Source: Christensenellaceae bacterium
GTDB taxonomy: Bacteria > Bacillota > Clostridia > Christensenellales > Borkfalkiaceae
Direction of reading: 5' to 3'
Assembly (NCBI GenBank): GCA_948890655.1
Contig: CAQTYU010000008.1
Coordinates: 1-64,000 of the forward strand
Length of the DNA: 64,000 nt
Shown here: one piece after another, positions 25,760-34,206 of the stretch
Layout of the letters: each line of letters opens with the position of its first letter
Numbering within the stretch: position 1 is the stretch's first letter
The notes under the pieces: generated by a model
The model's database searches: none
Seen by the model: the letters and a program-made list of their open reading frames with translations, nothing else
Told to the model about the DNA's origin: nothing
Position numbers and translations under genes: made by a program

Positions 25760-25774
25760 ATTTGGTGTTACAAT
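25746..25774 (+). promoter_or_regulatory. promoter of the NCS2 permease gene
   Basis: TTGCCG (25746-25751), 17 bases, TACAAT (25769-25774), with TG at 25766-25767 (extended -10). The start site is expected near 25781. Confidence 0.6.
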
Positions 25775-25783
25775 GTGAAAAAC

Positions 25784-25841
25784 AAGTGAAATCAAGCCCC
25801 TGCAGGGGCTTTTGCGGTTCACAAAACCGCAAAAATCACTT
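25784..25841 (+). promoter_or_regulatory. three-stem RNA element in the NCS2 permease leader
   Basis: AAGTGA (25784-25789) pairs with TCACTT (25836-25841) and closes two perfect hairpins: AAGCCCC/GGGGCTT (25794-25800 with 25805-25811) and TTTGCGGTT/AACCGCAAA (25811-25819 with 25825-25833). The element starts at the predicted transcription start and ends 15 bases before the ribosome site. The loops are 4-5 bases, unlike the 7-base loops of purine riboswitches. Confidence 0.5.
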
Positions 25842-25869
25842 AATGAAAAATTATCTGGAGGTACTTTCG

Positions 25870-27498
25870 ATGAGTAAAGAAACGGAAGACGAAATAGTTT
25901 CCGAACAGCCCGAAGTGCAGGCGGAGGCACAGGTTGCCGAAACCCCCGCGCCTGACGGAACTGTGGCGGAAGCGCAAAGCCCCCACAAGGGCTTTTGGGG
26001 CAAGGTTGACAACTGGTTCGGTATAACCAAGGCAAAGTCAAGCTACAAAACTGAAATAGTTGCGGGCTTAACGACTTTCATGGCAATGGTTTACATACTT
26101 ATCGTAAACCCCAGCATGTTTATGAACATTATAGGCGATAACGTCGACATAGGTTTCGGGGCTTCATATATTGCTACCGCACTCGGCGCAATTGTCGGAA
26201 CAATGCTTATGGCGTTCCTTGCAAAAATGCCTTTGGCGCAAGCTTCGGGTATGGGCGTTAACGCGTTTATAGTCTATACGTTGGTTTTGGGCGGTTCCGG
26301 TCTGACCTATGCAAACGCAATGGTGTTCACACTTTTAGACGGCGTAATATTCATTATTTTAACTGCAACCGGTTTAAGAAAGTATATTTTCAACGCTATT
26401 CCGGACGAAGTTAAAAAAGCCATAAGCGTAGGCTTAGGTTTGTTTATTGCCTATATAGGTTTTCAGAACGCAGGTTTTATCGTTAACGACGGCGCGACTT
26501 TAACCGACATTCTTTCGTTCAACGTTCTTAACCCCAACGACCCCAATTATCTCGCAACGGTAGGTATTATAACCGGCAATGCGTTCCTCGGACAGACTGC
26601 AGATTTCAGCGTGCGCGGTATGTTGCCCGCATTCATTATGATGGCGGGAGTTATCGCAATTGCGATTATGTCCAAAAAGAAAGTCAAGGGTGCGGTTTTA
26701 TGGGGAATTTTAGGCTCCACGGCGCTTTACTATATTCTTGTGGGAATTGCTTACGGCTGCGGTAACGCGGCTGCGTCGGCAATATTCGGCGGAATAAAAT
26801 TCGACAATCCTTTCTCTGCGTTCGCAAATTGGGGTACGGAATCTGCCGGTAAAGTTTTCTACGAAGGATTTGATTTCTCAACATATCTTGCCAATAATAC
26901 GGTGGGTTCGCTTGTTTTGCTTGTTATAACAACCGCGCTTTCATTGTGCATGCTCGATATGTTCGATACTTTAGGCACTCTTTACGGCGCTTGCGAAAAG
27001 GGCAACCTTCTCGATAAAGATGGCAACCCCAAAAATATGAACAGGTGTATGCTTTGCGACGCAATCGCAACCACCACCGGCGCAATCGCGGGCACTTCCA
27101 CGGTAACGACGTTCGTTGAATCCTCCGCAGGTGTTGCGGCGGGCGGCAAAACGGGCTTTACCGCTCTCATAACCGGTCTTTGTTTTGTAGTTGCAATGTT
27201 CTTAAGCCCCATAGCAAGGCTTATTCCTTCGGCGGCAACGGCAACGGCTCTCGTTTGGGTCGGCGTGCTTATGATGAGCTCGGTTACCAAAATCGAATGG
27301 ACAAACCCTGTTGCGGCGCTTCCCGCGTTCCTCACCATCGCGGTTATGGCGTTCGGCTACGAAATTTCCTACGGTATCGGTATAGGTATAATTTCAAGCG
27401 TATTGTTAAGGGTTTGCACGGGCAAGATAAAGAGCATTTCCATAGTAACCTGGATAATCGCCGCATTCTTCCTTGCAACTTTCCTCTTAACCCACTAA
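25870..27498 (+). CDS. NCS2 family purine permease (AzgA / guanine-hypoxanthine type)
   Basis: 542 residues with about 12-14 membrane helices. The AzgA-type opening KTEIVAGLTTFMAMVYILIVNP begins near residue 58 (given in part), and ASGMGVNAF is the next family motif. It probably imports hypoxanthine, guanine or adenine by proton symport; the adenine deaminase gene 1 kb downstream fits purine salvage. The N-terminal 40 residues are an acidic extension (E/Q/A-rich) not usual for the family. The ATG at 25870 follows GGAGGT (25857-25862); an upstream ATG at 25843 is not preceded by a ribosome site. Confidence 0.88.
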   Translation: MSKETEDEIVSEQPEVQAEAQVAETPAPDGTVAEAQSPHKGFWGKVDNWFGITKAKSSYKTEIVAGLTTFMAMVYILIVNPSMFMNIIGDNVDIGFGASYIATALGAIVGTMLMAFLAKMPLAQASGMGVNAFIVYTLVLGGSGLTYANAMVFTLLDGVIFIILTATGLRKYIFNAIPDEVKKAISVGLGLFIAYIGFQNAGFIVNDGATLTDILSFNVLNPNDPNYLATVGIITGNAFLGQTADFSVRGMLPAFIMMAGVIAIAIMSKKKVKGAVLWGILGSTALYYILVGIAYGCGNAAASAIFGGIKFDNPFSAFANWGTESAGKVFYEGFDFSTYLANNTVGSLVLLVITTALSLCMLDMFDTLGTLYGACEKGNLLDKDGNPKNMNRCMLCDAIATTTGAIAGTSTVTTFVESSAGVAAGGKTGFTALITGLCFVVAMFLSPIARLIPSAATATALVWVGVLMMSSVTKIEWTNPVAALPAFLTIAVMAFGYEISYGIGIGIISSVLLRVCTGKIKSISIVTWIIAAFFLATFLLTH

Positions 27499-27515
27499 AT
27501 TAATAAACAATAACT

Positions 27516-27547
27516 GCGCCTCCTTTAATACAAAGGAGGCGCTTTTT
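27516..27547 (+). terminator. terminator after the NCS2 permease gene
   Basis: An 11-bp stem, GCGCCTCCTTT (27516-27526) with AAAGGAGGCGC (27532-27542), followed by TTTTT. Confidence 0.92.
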
Positions 27548-27589
27548 ACTGCTAATTTTGCAATTCTACTTAAATTCGACTGTATTCTA

Positions 27590-27618
27590 TTGCGCAACCG
27601 CGCCAAAGTATTTAAAAT
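27590..27618 (+). promoter_or_regulatory. promoter of the Xre-membrane gene
   Basis: TTGCGC (27590-27595), 17 bases, TAAAAT (27613-27618). Confidence 0.6.
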
Positions 27619-27651
27619 ATCAGGTATAAATAAGTTAACGGAGAATAAAAA

Positions 27652-28326
27652 ATGAATACTTTCGGTGATTTTTTATACGAACTTCGCAAGGAAAAGGGCT
27701 TAACTCAGGCTGAGCTTGCAAAAATTCTAGGCGTAACCAACAAGGCCGTCTCCAAGTGGGAAACGGGAGAGGCAATGCCCGAAACTTCCCAGCTTGTTCC
27801 GATATCGCGTGTTTTCGGGGTGACCGTAGACGAACTGTTAAGCGGTGCGCGGTCGGAAACCGCCGAAGAAAAGTTAAACGGCGAAAGCATTAAATGCGAA
27901 ATCAAAAGCCACGTCTTTACGCGCGGCAAGGACGAAGAGGTAAAAACCGTTGCCGAAAAAATCTGCGGAATAGTCTGCGGCGTTGTAATGTTTGCCTCGC
28001 TGTTAACGTATTTACTTCTCGGTGCAATTGCAAACCTTTGGCATCCTTACTGGGTAATCGTCCCGACCGGTGCGCTTGCGTGCGGAATAATAGGGGTAAT
28101 CGGCGACGTTTGTAATCCGTTAAAGCGCGAAAAAAAGTTTTCAAAAGGTGAAAATCCTTACACGGGTTGCGCCTGCGCCGTAATAATGCTTTCGTGCGTA
28201 ATCGTTTATTTGCTTGTTTCCGTAATTACCGGATTATGGCATCCGCTCTGGATAATCGTGGCGGCGGGTGGCGCAGTCTGTTTTGTAATCGGCGCCGCCG
28301 GCGATATAACAAACGGCAAAAAATAA
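27652..28326 (+). CDS. Xre HTH protein fused to a duplicated membrane domain
   Basis: 224 residues. The N-terminal HTH (residues 5-60; TQAELAKILGVTNKAVSKWE) is a standard Xre domain with the tail VTVDELLSG. A charged linker (65-105) leads to four membrane helices built as two similar units: LLTYLLLGAIANLWHPYWVI and VIVYLLVSVITGLWHPLWII, each ending GDV-CN or GDI-TN. Such fusions are common in Clostridia, and the DNA-binding part may be held at the membrane. The signal sensed is unknown. Start at ATG 27652 after GGAG. Confidence 0.82.
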   Translation: MNTFGDFLYELRKEKGLTQAELAKILGVTNKAVSKWETGEAMPETSQLVPISRVFGVTVDELLSGARSETAEEKLNGESIKCEIKSHVFTRGKDEEVKTVAEKICGIVCGVVMFASLLTYLLLGAIANLWHPYWVIVPTGALACGIIGVIGDVCNPLKREKKFSKGENPYTGCACAVIMLSCVIVYLLVSVITGLWHPLWIIVAAGGAVCFVIGAAGDITNGKK

Positions 28327-28343
28327 AAACAACAGTGTTGCAA

Positions 28344-28394
28344 TTTAAAATTTTAAAAGTTCCGGCAGATTATCTGCTTGGATTAGATGATTAG
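28344..28394 (+). pseudogene. remnant of an Xre regulator (C-terminal tail only)
   Basis: Directly after the preceding stop, an open stretch ending in TAG reads FKILKVPADYLLGLDD. This is nearly identical to the C-terminal tail of the small Xre proteins in this window (VSADYLLGLED and variants). The HTH itself is gone. It is best read as the scar of a deleted small Xre gene. Confidence 0.6.
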
Positions 28395-28404
28395 CAATAA
28401 TTTC

Positions 28405-28443
28405 GCGCCCACGCTTGAAAAAGCGCGGGCGCTGTGTTATAAT
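28405..28443 (+). promoter_or_regulatory. adenine deaminase promoter with a palindrome around the -35
   Basis: TTGAAA (28415-28420), 17 bases, TATAAT (28438-28443) with TG at 28435-28436 (extended -10). GCGCCC (28405-28410) and GGGCGC (28427-28432) form an inverted repeat centred on the -35. It may be an operator; no U-tract follows, so it is not a typical terminator. Confidence 0.65.
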
Positions 28444-28483
28444 AAAAAAGCGTTAAAAAATAATCCAAACCGAGGTTTTACAG

Positions 28484-30199
28484 ATGTTAGAAAAATACGT
28501 AAAAGCCGCCCGCCGTCTCGAAAAGGCGGACTTGGTCTTAAAAAACGCCGACTATCTCGACGTGTTCACCGGCACGATTAAAAAGGGCGATATCGCCGTC
28601 GTCGGTGAAAAAATAGTCGGCACTGGCGAATATTCGGGCAAGCAGGAAATCGACTGCACGGGTTTAACCGTCCTCCCCGGATATATCGACGGTCACGTTC
28701 ATATCGAAAGTTCCCAGCTCTCCCCCGAAGAGTTCGCGTCGTTAATCGTTCCGCGTGGCACCACAACTATAATCGCCGACCCTCACGAAATTACAAACGT
28801 CTGCGGTATGGCGGGTTGCGAATACGTCGCCAAAGCCTCGCAAAACGTTCCTCTGGATGTAAAAATCCAGCTTCCTTCGTGCGTTCCCGCAACCCCGTTC
28901 GAAACGAGCGGCGCGGTCCTTAACGGTAAAGACATCGAAAAGAACATAAAAAACGACTACATTTTCGGCTTGGGCGAATTTATGAATTACCCCGGCTTAA
29001 TCAATTGCGATACCGACACGCTCAAAAAGGCCGAAGCCGCCCACGCCGCGGGTAAAGTAATCGACGGTCACGCGCCCGCAATAAGCGGCTACGACTTAAA
29101 CGGTTACCTCGCGTGCGGCGTTTCCACCGACCACGAGTGTGTAACAAAGGAAGAAATAGAAGAAAAAATTTCAAAGGGTATGTACGTGCATATCCGTCAC
29201 GGCTCTTCCACGCAAAACCTCGGCAACGCAAAGTTTATAACCGATAAAAATATGCGCCGCTTTATCCTCTGTACCGACGACAGACACGCCGCCGACTTAA
29301 AGGAAAAGGGGCATTTGGACGACGCTTTAAGAAAGCTTGTCGCAAACGGCTTGGACCCCGTTACGGCCGTAATATGCGCCACTTTAAACGCCGCCGAGTG
29401 CTACAACTTAAAGTGGAGGGGCGGCGTCGCGCCGTTCTATCTTGCCGACTTGGTTGCGGTAGATAATCTTAAAAACTTCAACGCAAAATACGTAATAAAG
29501 AGCGGCAAGCTCGTTGCAAAAGACGGCAAACCCTTGTTCGATACCTCCAAACGCTACCTGCCCGCAAACGTCCTGAATACGGTTCATTTAAAAAAGCCCT
29601 TAACCGCCGGCGACTTTGTTTTAACGCTCAAAGGCACAAAGGCAAAGGCGATGACAATCGAACCGGGCGGCGTAGTCACCGGCTGTGAAACGGTGGAGGT
29701 GCAAAGCCTGAACGGCGACGTTATAGTAAAGGGCAACGACTTGTTAAAGTTAGCAGTTGTGGAAAGGCATAAATTGACGGGCAACATAGGCAAAGGTCTT
29801 TTCAAGGGCTACGGTTTCAAGGGCGGCGCTTTGGGCATAACAATTGCCCACGACTCGCACAATATTATTCTTATGGGCGACGATAACGAAGCGATGGCAA
29901 AGGCGGCAAACCGCTTAAAGGAAATAGGCGGAGGGATGGTAATAGTAAACTCGCAAACCGGCGAAATCCACTCTTTAACGCTGGATATAGGCGGGTTAAT
30001 GTCCTCGCGTGATGCTGAAAGCCTGCAACGCGACAGCAAGGCGTTAATCGAACGCGCCTACTCCATGGGCGTCAATCGCAGCTTCGAAGCCTTTATGTCA
30101 CTGGCGTTCTTATCCCTCGCGGTCATCCCCAAACTCAAACTCACCGACGCAGGGCTTTTCGACGTGGAAAAATTCGCTTTCACCGATATCAACGTTTAA
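28484..30199 (+). CDS. ade: adenine deaminase
   Basis: Hydrolyses adenine to hypoxanthine and ammonia in purine salvage. 571 residues of the amidohydrolase superfamily: metal site GHVHIESS near residue 70, PHEITNVCG near 100, GEFMNYPG, and DGHAP near 200, with the C-terminal adenine-deaminase domain ending in a hydrophobic LSLAVIPKLKLTDAG. The product would feed the guaB-guaA route, and the neighbouring NCS2 permease could bring in the base. Confidence 0.94.
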   Translation: MLEKYVKAARRLEKADLVLKNADYLDVFTGTIKKGDIAVVGEKIVGTGEYSGKQEIDCTGLTVLPGYIDGHVHIESSQLSPEEFASLIVPRGTTTIIADPHEITNVCGMAGCEYVAKASQNVPLDVKIQLPSCVPATPFETSGAVLNGKDIEKNIKNDYIFGLGEFMNYPGLINCDTDTLKKAEAAHAAGKVIDGHAPAISGYDLNGYLACGVSTDHECVTKEEIEEKISKGMYVHIRHGSSTQNLGNAKFITDKNMRRFILCTDDRHAADLKEKGHLDDALRKLVANGLDPVTAVICATLNAAECYNLKWRGGVAPFYLADLVAVDNLKNFNAKYVIKSGKLVAKDGKPLFDTSKRYLPANVLNTVHLKKPLTAGDFVLTLKGTKAKAMTIEPGGVVTGCETVEVQSLNGDVIVKGNDLLKLAVVERHKLTGNIGKGLFKGYGFKGGALGITIAHDSHNIILMGDDNEAMAKAANRLKEIGGGMVIVNSQTGEIHSLTLDIGGLMSSRDAESLQRDSKALIERAYSMGVNRSFEAFMSLAFLSLAVIPKLKLTDAGLFDVEKFAFTDINV

Positions 30200-30219
30200 T
30201 TTATTAATACAGAATTAAA

Positions 30220-30248
30220 AGCGGCGGCGCAACACTTGCGCCGCCGCT
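30220..30248 (+). terminator. GC-rich hairpin after ade
   Basis: A 13-bp stem, AGCGGCGGCGCAA (30220-30232) with TTGCGCCGCCGCT (30236-30248). It lacks a clear U-tract, so it may terminate weakly or only stabilise the 3' end. Confidence 0.5.
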
Positions 30249-30359
30249 CGCTGTTAACTCGTTTAACGTGTATATCACTATATATATATCGTTCATTAAT
30301 CGTTGTATTCATTTAGTTAGCGGATTTTTCTGTAAATAAACAAATTTTGGCTTAAATCG

Positions 30360-30387
30360 TTGACTTTTAACCTGAACGGTTTAAAAT
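30360..30387 (+). promoter_or_regulatory. promoter of the 30427 gene
   Basis: TTGACT (30360-30365), 16 bases, TAAAAT (30382-30387). The rest of the 227-base gap after ade is AT-rich with a TATATATA stretch, and I see nothing else in it. Confidence 0.6.
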
Positions 30388-30426
30388 TAAGTTGTTGCAA
30401 TAATGCTTTATTTAAAGGAGATAAAA

Positions 30427-30831
30427 ATGGTTTTATTTTACGGACCTGACGGCGACGCGGTTGAAAATCCCGACGAGGAGTTTCTTAAGGACATAATTTT
30501 CAATAAGGACGAGGATTTTTGGCAGGATGGCAGCGGTGATTCCTCTTTAGAAGTGGAAGGCTGTGACGAAGCACTCTTATTTTTTTATGACGAACCTTAC
30601 GGTTTCTTCATTATGCGCCACCCCGATTACCTTGTTCCCTATGATGAAAACGGAAGTACCGAAACTGTTGAACACGACGTGGGCGGCGAGCCTATGGTTG
30701 TGCCTCAGTGCGCTTATGTCAACCGAAAAACAGCTTATAAAATCATAACCGATTACGTAAAAAACAAAAAATTTTCCGATTGTGTTGAATGGATTGACTT
30801 ATACGACATAGATTTTGAAAACGATTTTTAA
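30427..30831 (+). CDS. small acidic cytoplasmic protein, function unknown
   Basis: 134 residues, strongly acidic (Asp/Glu-rich) and aromatic, with no signal or membrane segment. The strand pattern SLEVEGCDEALLFFYDEP, then GFFIMRHPDYLVPYD, resembles solitary immunity-type proteins of polymorphic toxin systems, but I cannot assign a family. The ATG at 30427 is 6 bases after AAGGAGA. It is monocistronic, with its own promoter and terminator. No toxin gene is adjacent. Confidence 0.7.
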   Translation: MVLFYGPDGDAVENPDEEFLKDIIFNKDEDFWQDGSGDSSLEVEGCDEALLFFYDEPYGFFIMRHPDYLVPYDENGSTETVEHDVGGEPMVVPQCAYVNRKTAYKIITDYVKNKKFSDCVEWIDLYDIDFENDF

Positions 30832-30840
30832 ATTACCGCT

Positions 30841-30866
30841 CCCCCGAAATATCTTCGGGGGTTTTA
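30841..30866 (+). terminator. terminator after the 30427 gene
   Basis: CCCCCGAA (30841-30848) with TTCGGGGG (30854-30861), then TTTTA. Confidence 0.85.
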
Positions 30867-30907
30867 CTTTATTTTCCAAAATTTTCCCAAAAAACAAAAA
30901 AAACAAT

Positions 30908-30936
30908 TTTACTTATCAAATTAAATATAGTACAAT
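30908..30936 (+). promoter_or_regulatory. secA promoter
   Basis: TTTACT (30908-30913), 17 bases, TACAAT (30931-30936). Confidence 0.6.
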
Positions 30937-30971
30937 TAAAAGCGGGAAATAATCTTTAAAAGAGGAAGTAT

Positions 30972-33900
30972 ATGGGACTTATAAAATATATACTCGGCGC
31001 AGATTCGCGCAGCGCCTTAAAAAAGCTCAATAAAATGGCTTTAAAGGTAGAAGAACTCGATGAAAAATACGCGGCAATGTCCGACGAAGAATTAAAATCG
31101 CAAACGCAGATTCTCAAAAACCGCCTTGCGGGCGGTGAAACGCTTGACGACATAATGTACGATGCTTTCGCGGCTCTCCGTGAAGCAAGCTGGCGCGTTT
31201 TAAAGATGAAACACTTCCACGTGCAAATCGTCGGCGGTATCTGTCTGCATCAGGGCAGAATTGCCGAAATGAAAACGGGCGAAGGTAAAACTTTGGTTTC
31301 AACTCTTCCAGCATATTTAAACGCGCTCACCGGCAAAGGCGTGCACATAGTAACCGTCAACGATTATCTTGCAAAGCGCGACGCCGAGTGGATGGGCAAA
31401 GTCCACAAATTCATGGGCTTAACCGTCGGCGTGGTTGTGCCCGGTATGGACGATGATGAAAAACAGAAGTCGTATGCTTGCGATATAATTTACGCAACCA
31501 ACAACGAACTCGGTTTCGATTATCTTAGGGATAACTTAAAAGCCTCCATCCCCGCAATGGTTCAGCGCGAACTCAATTACTGCATAATCGACGAGGTTGA
31601 CTCTATCCTTATAGACGAAGCAAGAACCCCTCTTATCATTTCGGGGCGCGGCGGCGAAAGCTCTGTTCTTTACGAGCAGGTGGACAAGTTCGTCCGCACT
31701 CTCTCCGGCGGTTTCGACGACGATAAAAAGGACGCCGAAAAGAATGCGCCCTCGCGTAAAAAGAAAGAACTCTCCGAAAAGGAGCAGGAAGCGCAGAAAA
31801 AGCTCCAAGCAGTTCTCGAAGAAATGGAAAACTGGGATTATATAATCGACAGAAAGGAAAAATCGGTAACCATCACCGAAAAAGGCGCCGAAAAAGCCGA
31901 AAGATTTTTCAATATCAAAAACCTCGGCGATATCGAAAACGCCGAACTCAACCATCACATTCAGCAGGCGTTAAAGGCTCACGAATTATTCCATAACGGC
32001 GAAGAATATATCGTTTCGCAAGACGGTGAAATTTTAATCGTCGATGAGTTCACGGGTCGTGTACTGAACGGCAGAAGATATTCCGACGGACTTCATCAGG
32101 CAATCGAAGCCAAGGAAAAGGTAAAGGTAAAGGAAGAAAACAAAACCCACGCAACGGTAACTTTCCAAAACTATTTCCGTCTCTACAACAAGCTTGCGGG
32201 CATGACCGGTACGGCAATGACCGAAGAGGACGAATTCAGAACAATCTACTCTTTGGACGTAGTCCCCATTCCCACTAATCGCCCCGTGCAGAGAATTGAC
32301 GAAGCGGATATGATTTATTCCACGGTAGAGGGCAAAAAGAAGGCGATAGTAAACGAAGTTGTCAAGCGCCACGAAAAAGGTCAGCCGATTCTTATCGGTA
32401 CCGTAACCGTAGAAAAGTCCGAAGAAATTTCAAGATTGCTCCGCAGGAACGGCGTAAAACACAACATCTTAAACGCAAAGAACCATGAGCGCGAGGCGGA
32501 AATCGTCGCTCAGGCGGGCAGACTGAACGCCGTTACCATAGCTACCAACATGGCGGGGCGCGGTACCGACATTCTGCTCGGCGGCAACCCCGAATATCTC
32601 GCCAAAAAGCGCATGCGCGAAGAGGGCTACGACCACGAAATGGTAGAAGTGGCAATTTCCTATGCCGACAGGGAATTCACTCCCGAAGAGCAGACGGCGC
32701 GCAACAGATACGCCGAACTCTACAAAAATTACAAAGCCGAAACCGACGCGGAAAAACAGGAAGTAATCGCGGCGGGCGGTTTATGCATAATCGGTACCGA
32801 ACGCCACGAATCTCGCCGTATCGACAACCAGCTCCGCGGACGTTCTGGACGTCAGGGTGACCCCGGCAGTTCCGTTTTCTTCATCTCGCTCGAAGACGAT
32901 TTGGCAAAGCGTTTCGGCGGCGAAAATATGAAAAGACTTTACGAAGTCTTTAAAATCGACGACGACCAGTGTCTGCAATCCAAAATGCTTACGCGCAGTG
33001 TCGAAAACGCGCAAAAGGCAATCGAAGGCAGAAACTTCGGCATAAGAAAGCACACCCTTCAATACGACGAAGTAATGAACGAACAGCGTAAAACCATCTA
33101 CGGCGAGCGTATGAAGGTCTTAAAAGGCGAAGACGTTCACGAGCAGATGCTCAAATATATCCCCGACTATATCGCAAAAATATTAAGCGAAACGGTCGAT
33201 ATTTCGGCAATGCCCGAAAAATGGGACGAGCTTTCGCTTAACGCTGCACTTCAACAAAAAGTCTATCCCGACGAATGCACTTTTGAAATCACGCGCGAAA
33301 TGTTGGAACGTTGGGATTACGAAAAAGCGTTAAAGAAAATTTCAAAGGAAGTAATAAAAGCTTACGAGCAGAAAATAATTAACATTTCCGAAATGACGGA
33401 AGGTCAGGTTGACTACAAGCAGGTTGAGCGTAACGAACTTCTCCGCAGTGTGGACAGAAACTGGATTGACCACATAGACGCAATGGACCAGCTCAGAAAA
33501 GGCATAGGCTTGCGCGGCTACGCCCAGCAGGACCCCGTAATCGCCTACAAGCAGGAGGGTTACGACATGTTCGAGGAAATGATTGACAGGGTGCAGACCA
33601 CAACTATTTCCCGCCTTTTAAAGGGCAGAATAGTAAGAGTAGAACCCCAGCGTCCGGCAATGCGTCCAATGCCTCAAACGGGTATGAATCCGGCAGTCGC
33701 GGCGCGTGCCGAAGAAATCGCCCGTCAGCGTGCGGCTGAACAGGCTGAACAGTCACCGCAACAGCAGAACAGCGGAACTCAACAGCCGCAGGAGAACCGC
33801 CCCGCGCCCGCGCAAACGGCAAACCTTCAGGGCAACGCTCCATTAATCGGTCAGGCGCCTCAGCCTCCCAAGGATTTGTTCACCAATATCGGCGGCAAGC

Positions 33901-34001
33901 AAATTCCTAAAACCGTACCCAAATCCGCAAAAGTCGGCAGAAACGACCCTTGTCCCTGCGGAAGCGGCAAAAAGTATAAAAATTGTTGCGGTAAAGTCTA
34001 A
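30972..34001 (+). CDS. secA: preprotein translocase ATPase SecA
   Basis: Drives secretion through SecYEG. It has Walker A-type MKTGEGKT near residue 103, the DEVDSILIDEARTPL segment, MTGTAMTEEDEF, NMAGRGTDILLGGNP and GRSGRQGDPG, and a C-terminal zinc site CPCGSGKKYKNCCG. The total of 1009 residues is long. Two reasons are visible: a charged Lys/Glu insert of about 30 residues (near 245-280) where most SecA proteins are shorter, and a Gln/Ala/Pro-rich linker (about 900-980) before the zinc tail. The ATG at 30972 follows AGAGGAAG. Confidence 0.96.
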   Translation: MGLIKYILGADSRSALKKLNKMALKVEELDEKYAAMSDEELKSQTQILKNRLAGGETLDDIMYDAFAALREASWRVLKMKHFHVQIVGGICLHQGRIAEMKTGEGKTLVSTLPAYLNALTGKGVHIVTVNDYLAKRDAEWMGKVHKFMGLTVGVVVPGMDDDEKQKSYACDIIYATNNELGFDYLRDNLKASIPAMVQRELNYCIIDEVDSILIDEARTPLIISGRGGESSVLYEQVDKFVRTLSGGFDDDKKDAEKNAPSRKKKELSEKEQEAQKKLQAVLEEMENWDYIIDRKEKSVTITEKGAEKAERFFNIKNLGDIENAELNHHIQQALKAHELFHNGEEYIVSQDGEILIVDEFTGRVLNGRRYSDGLHQAIEAKEKVKVKEENKTHATVTFQNYFRLYNKLAGMTGTAMTEEDEFRTIYSLDVVPIPTNRPVQRIDEADMIYSTVEGKKKAIVNEVVKRHEKGQPILIGTVTVEKSEEISRLLRRNGVKHNILNAKNHEREAEIVAQAGRLNAVTIATNMAGRGTDILLGGNPEYLAKKRMREEGYDHEMVEVAISYADREFTPEEQTARNRYAELYKNYKAETDAEKQEVIAAGGLCIIGTERHESRRIDNQLRGRSGRQGDPGSSVFFISLEDDLAKRFGGENMKRLYEVFKIDDDQCLQSKMLTRSVENAQKAIEGRNFGIRKHTLQYDEVMNEQRKTIYGERMKVLKGEDVHEQMLKYIPDYIAKILSETVDISAMPEKWDELSLNAALQQKVYPDECTFEITREMLERWDYEKALKKISKEVIKAYEQKIINISEMTEGQVDYKQVERNELLRSVDRNWIDHIDAMDQLRKGIGLRGYAQQDPVIAYKQEGYDMFEEMIDRVQTTTISRLLKGRIVRVEPQRPAMRPMPQTGMNPAVAARAEEIARQRAAEQAEQSPQQQNSGTQQPQENRPAPAQTANLQGNAPLIGQAPQPPKDLFTNIGGKQIPKTVPKSAKVGRNDPCPCGSGKKYKNCCGKV

Positions 34002-34206
34002 CCGTATTTAAAAATTATTACGTTGCGGGTAAAAACCGCGCATTTACCCGCAGCCGCAATTTGCGCACGCCTGCGTCTCGGCGCGGATAAATTCCCGCAA
34101 TTATATGCTTGTGCGCACAAAAATTGCTGGCAGAGGGCTGACAGCCCTGAAAATCACGAAATATTTTCGCCGCAGAATAGACGGAAATATTTGAGATAGG
34201 AAAATT
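34002..34206. other. structured gap between secA and prfB
   Basis: 205 bases without a gene. Several palindromes are visible: GCGGGTAAA with TTTACCCGC (34025-34050 region), a TTGTGCGCACAA palindrome, and AGGGCT-GAC-AGCCCT. None is followed by a U-tract, so I cannot call a terminator. No promoter is convincing. Confidence 0.4.
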
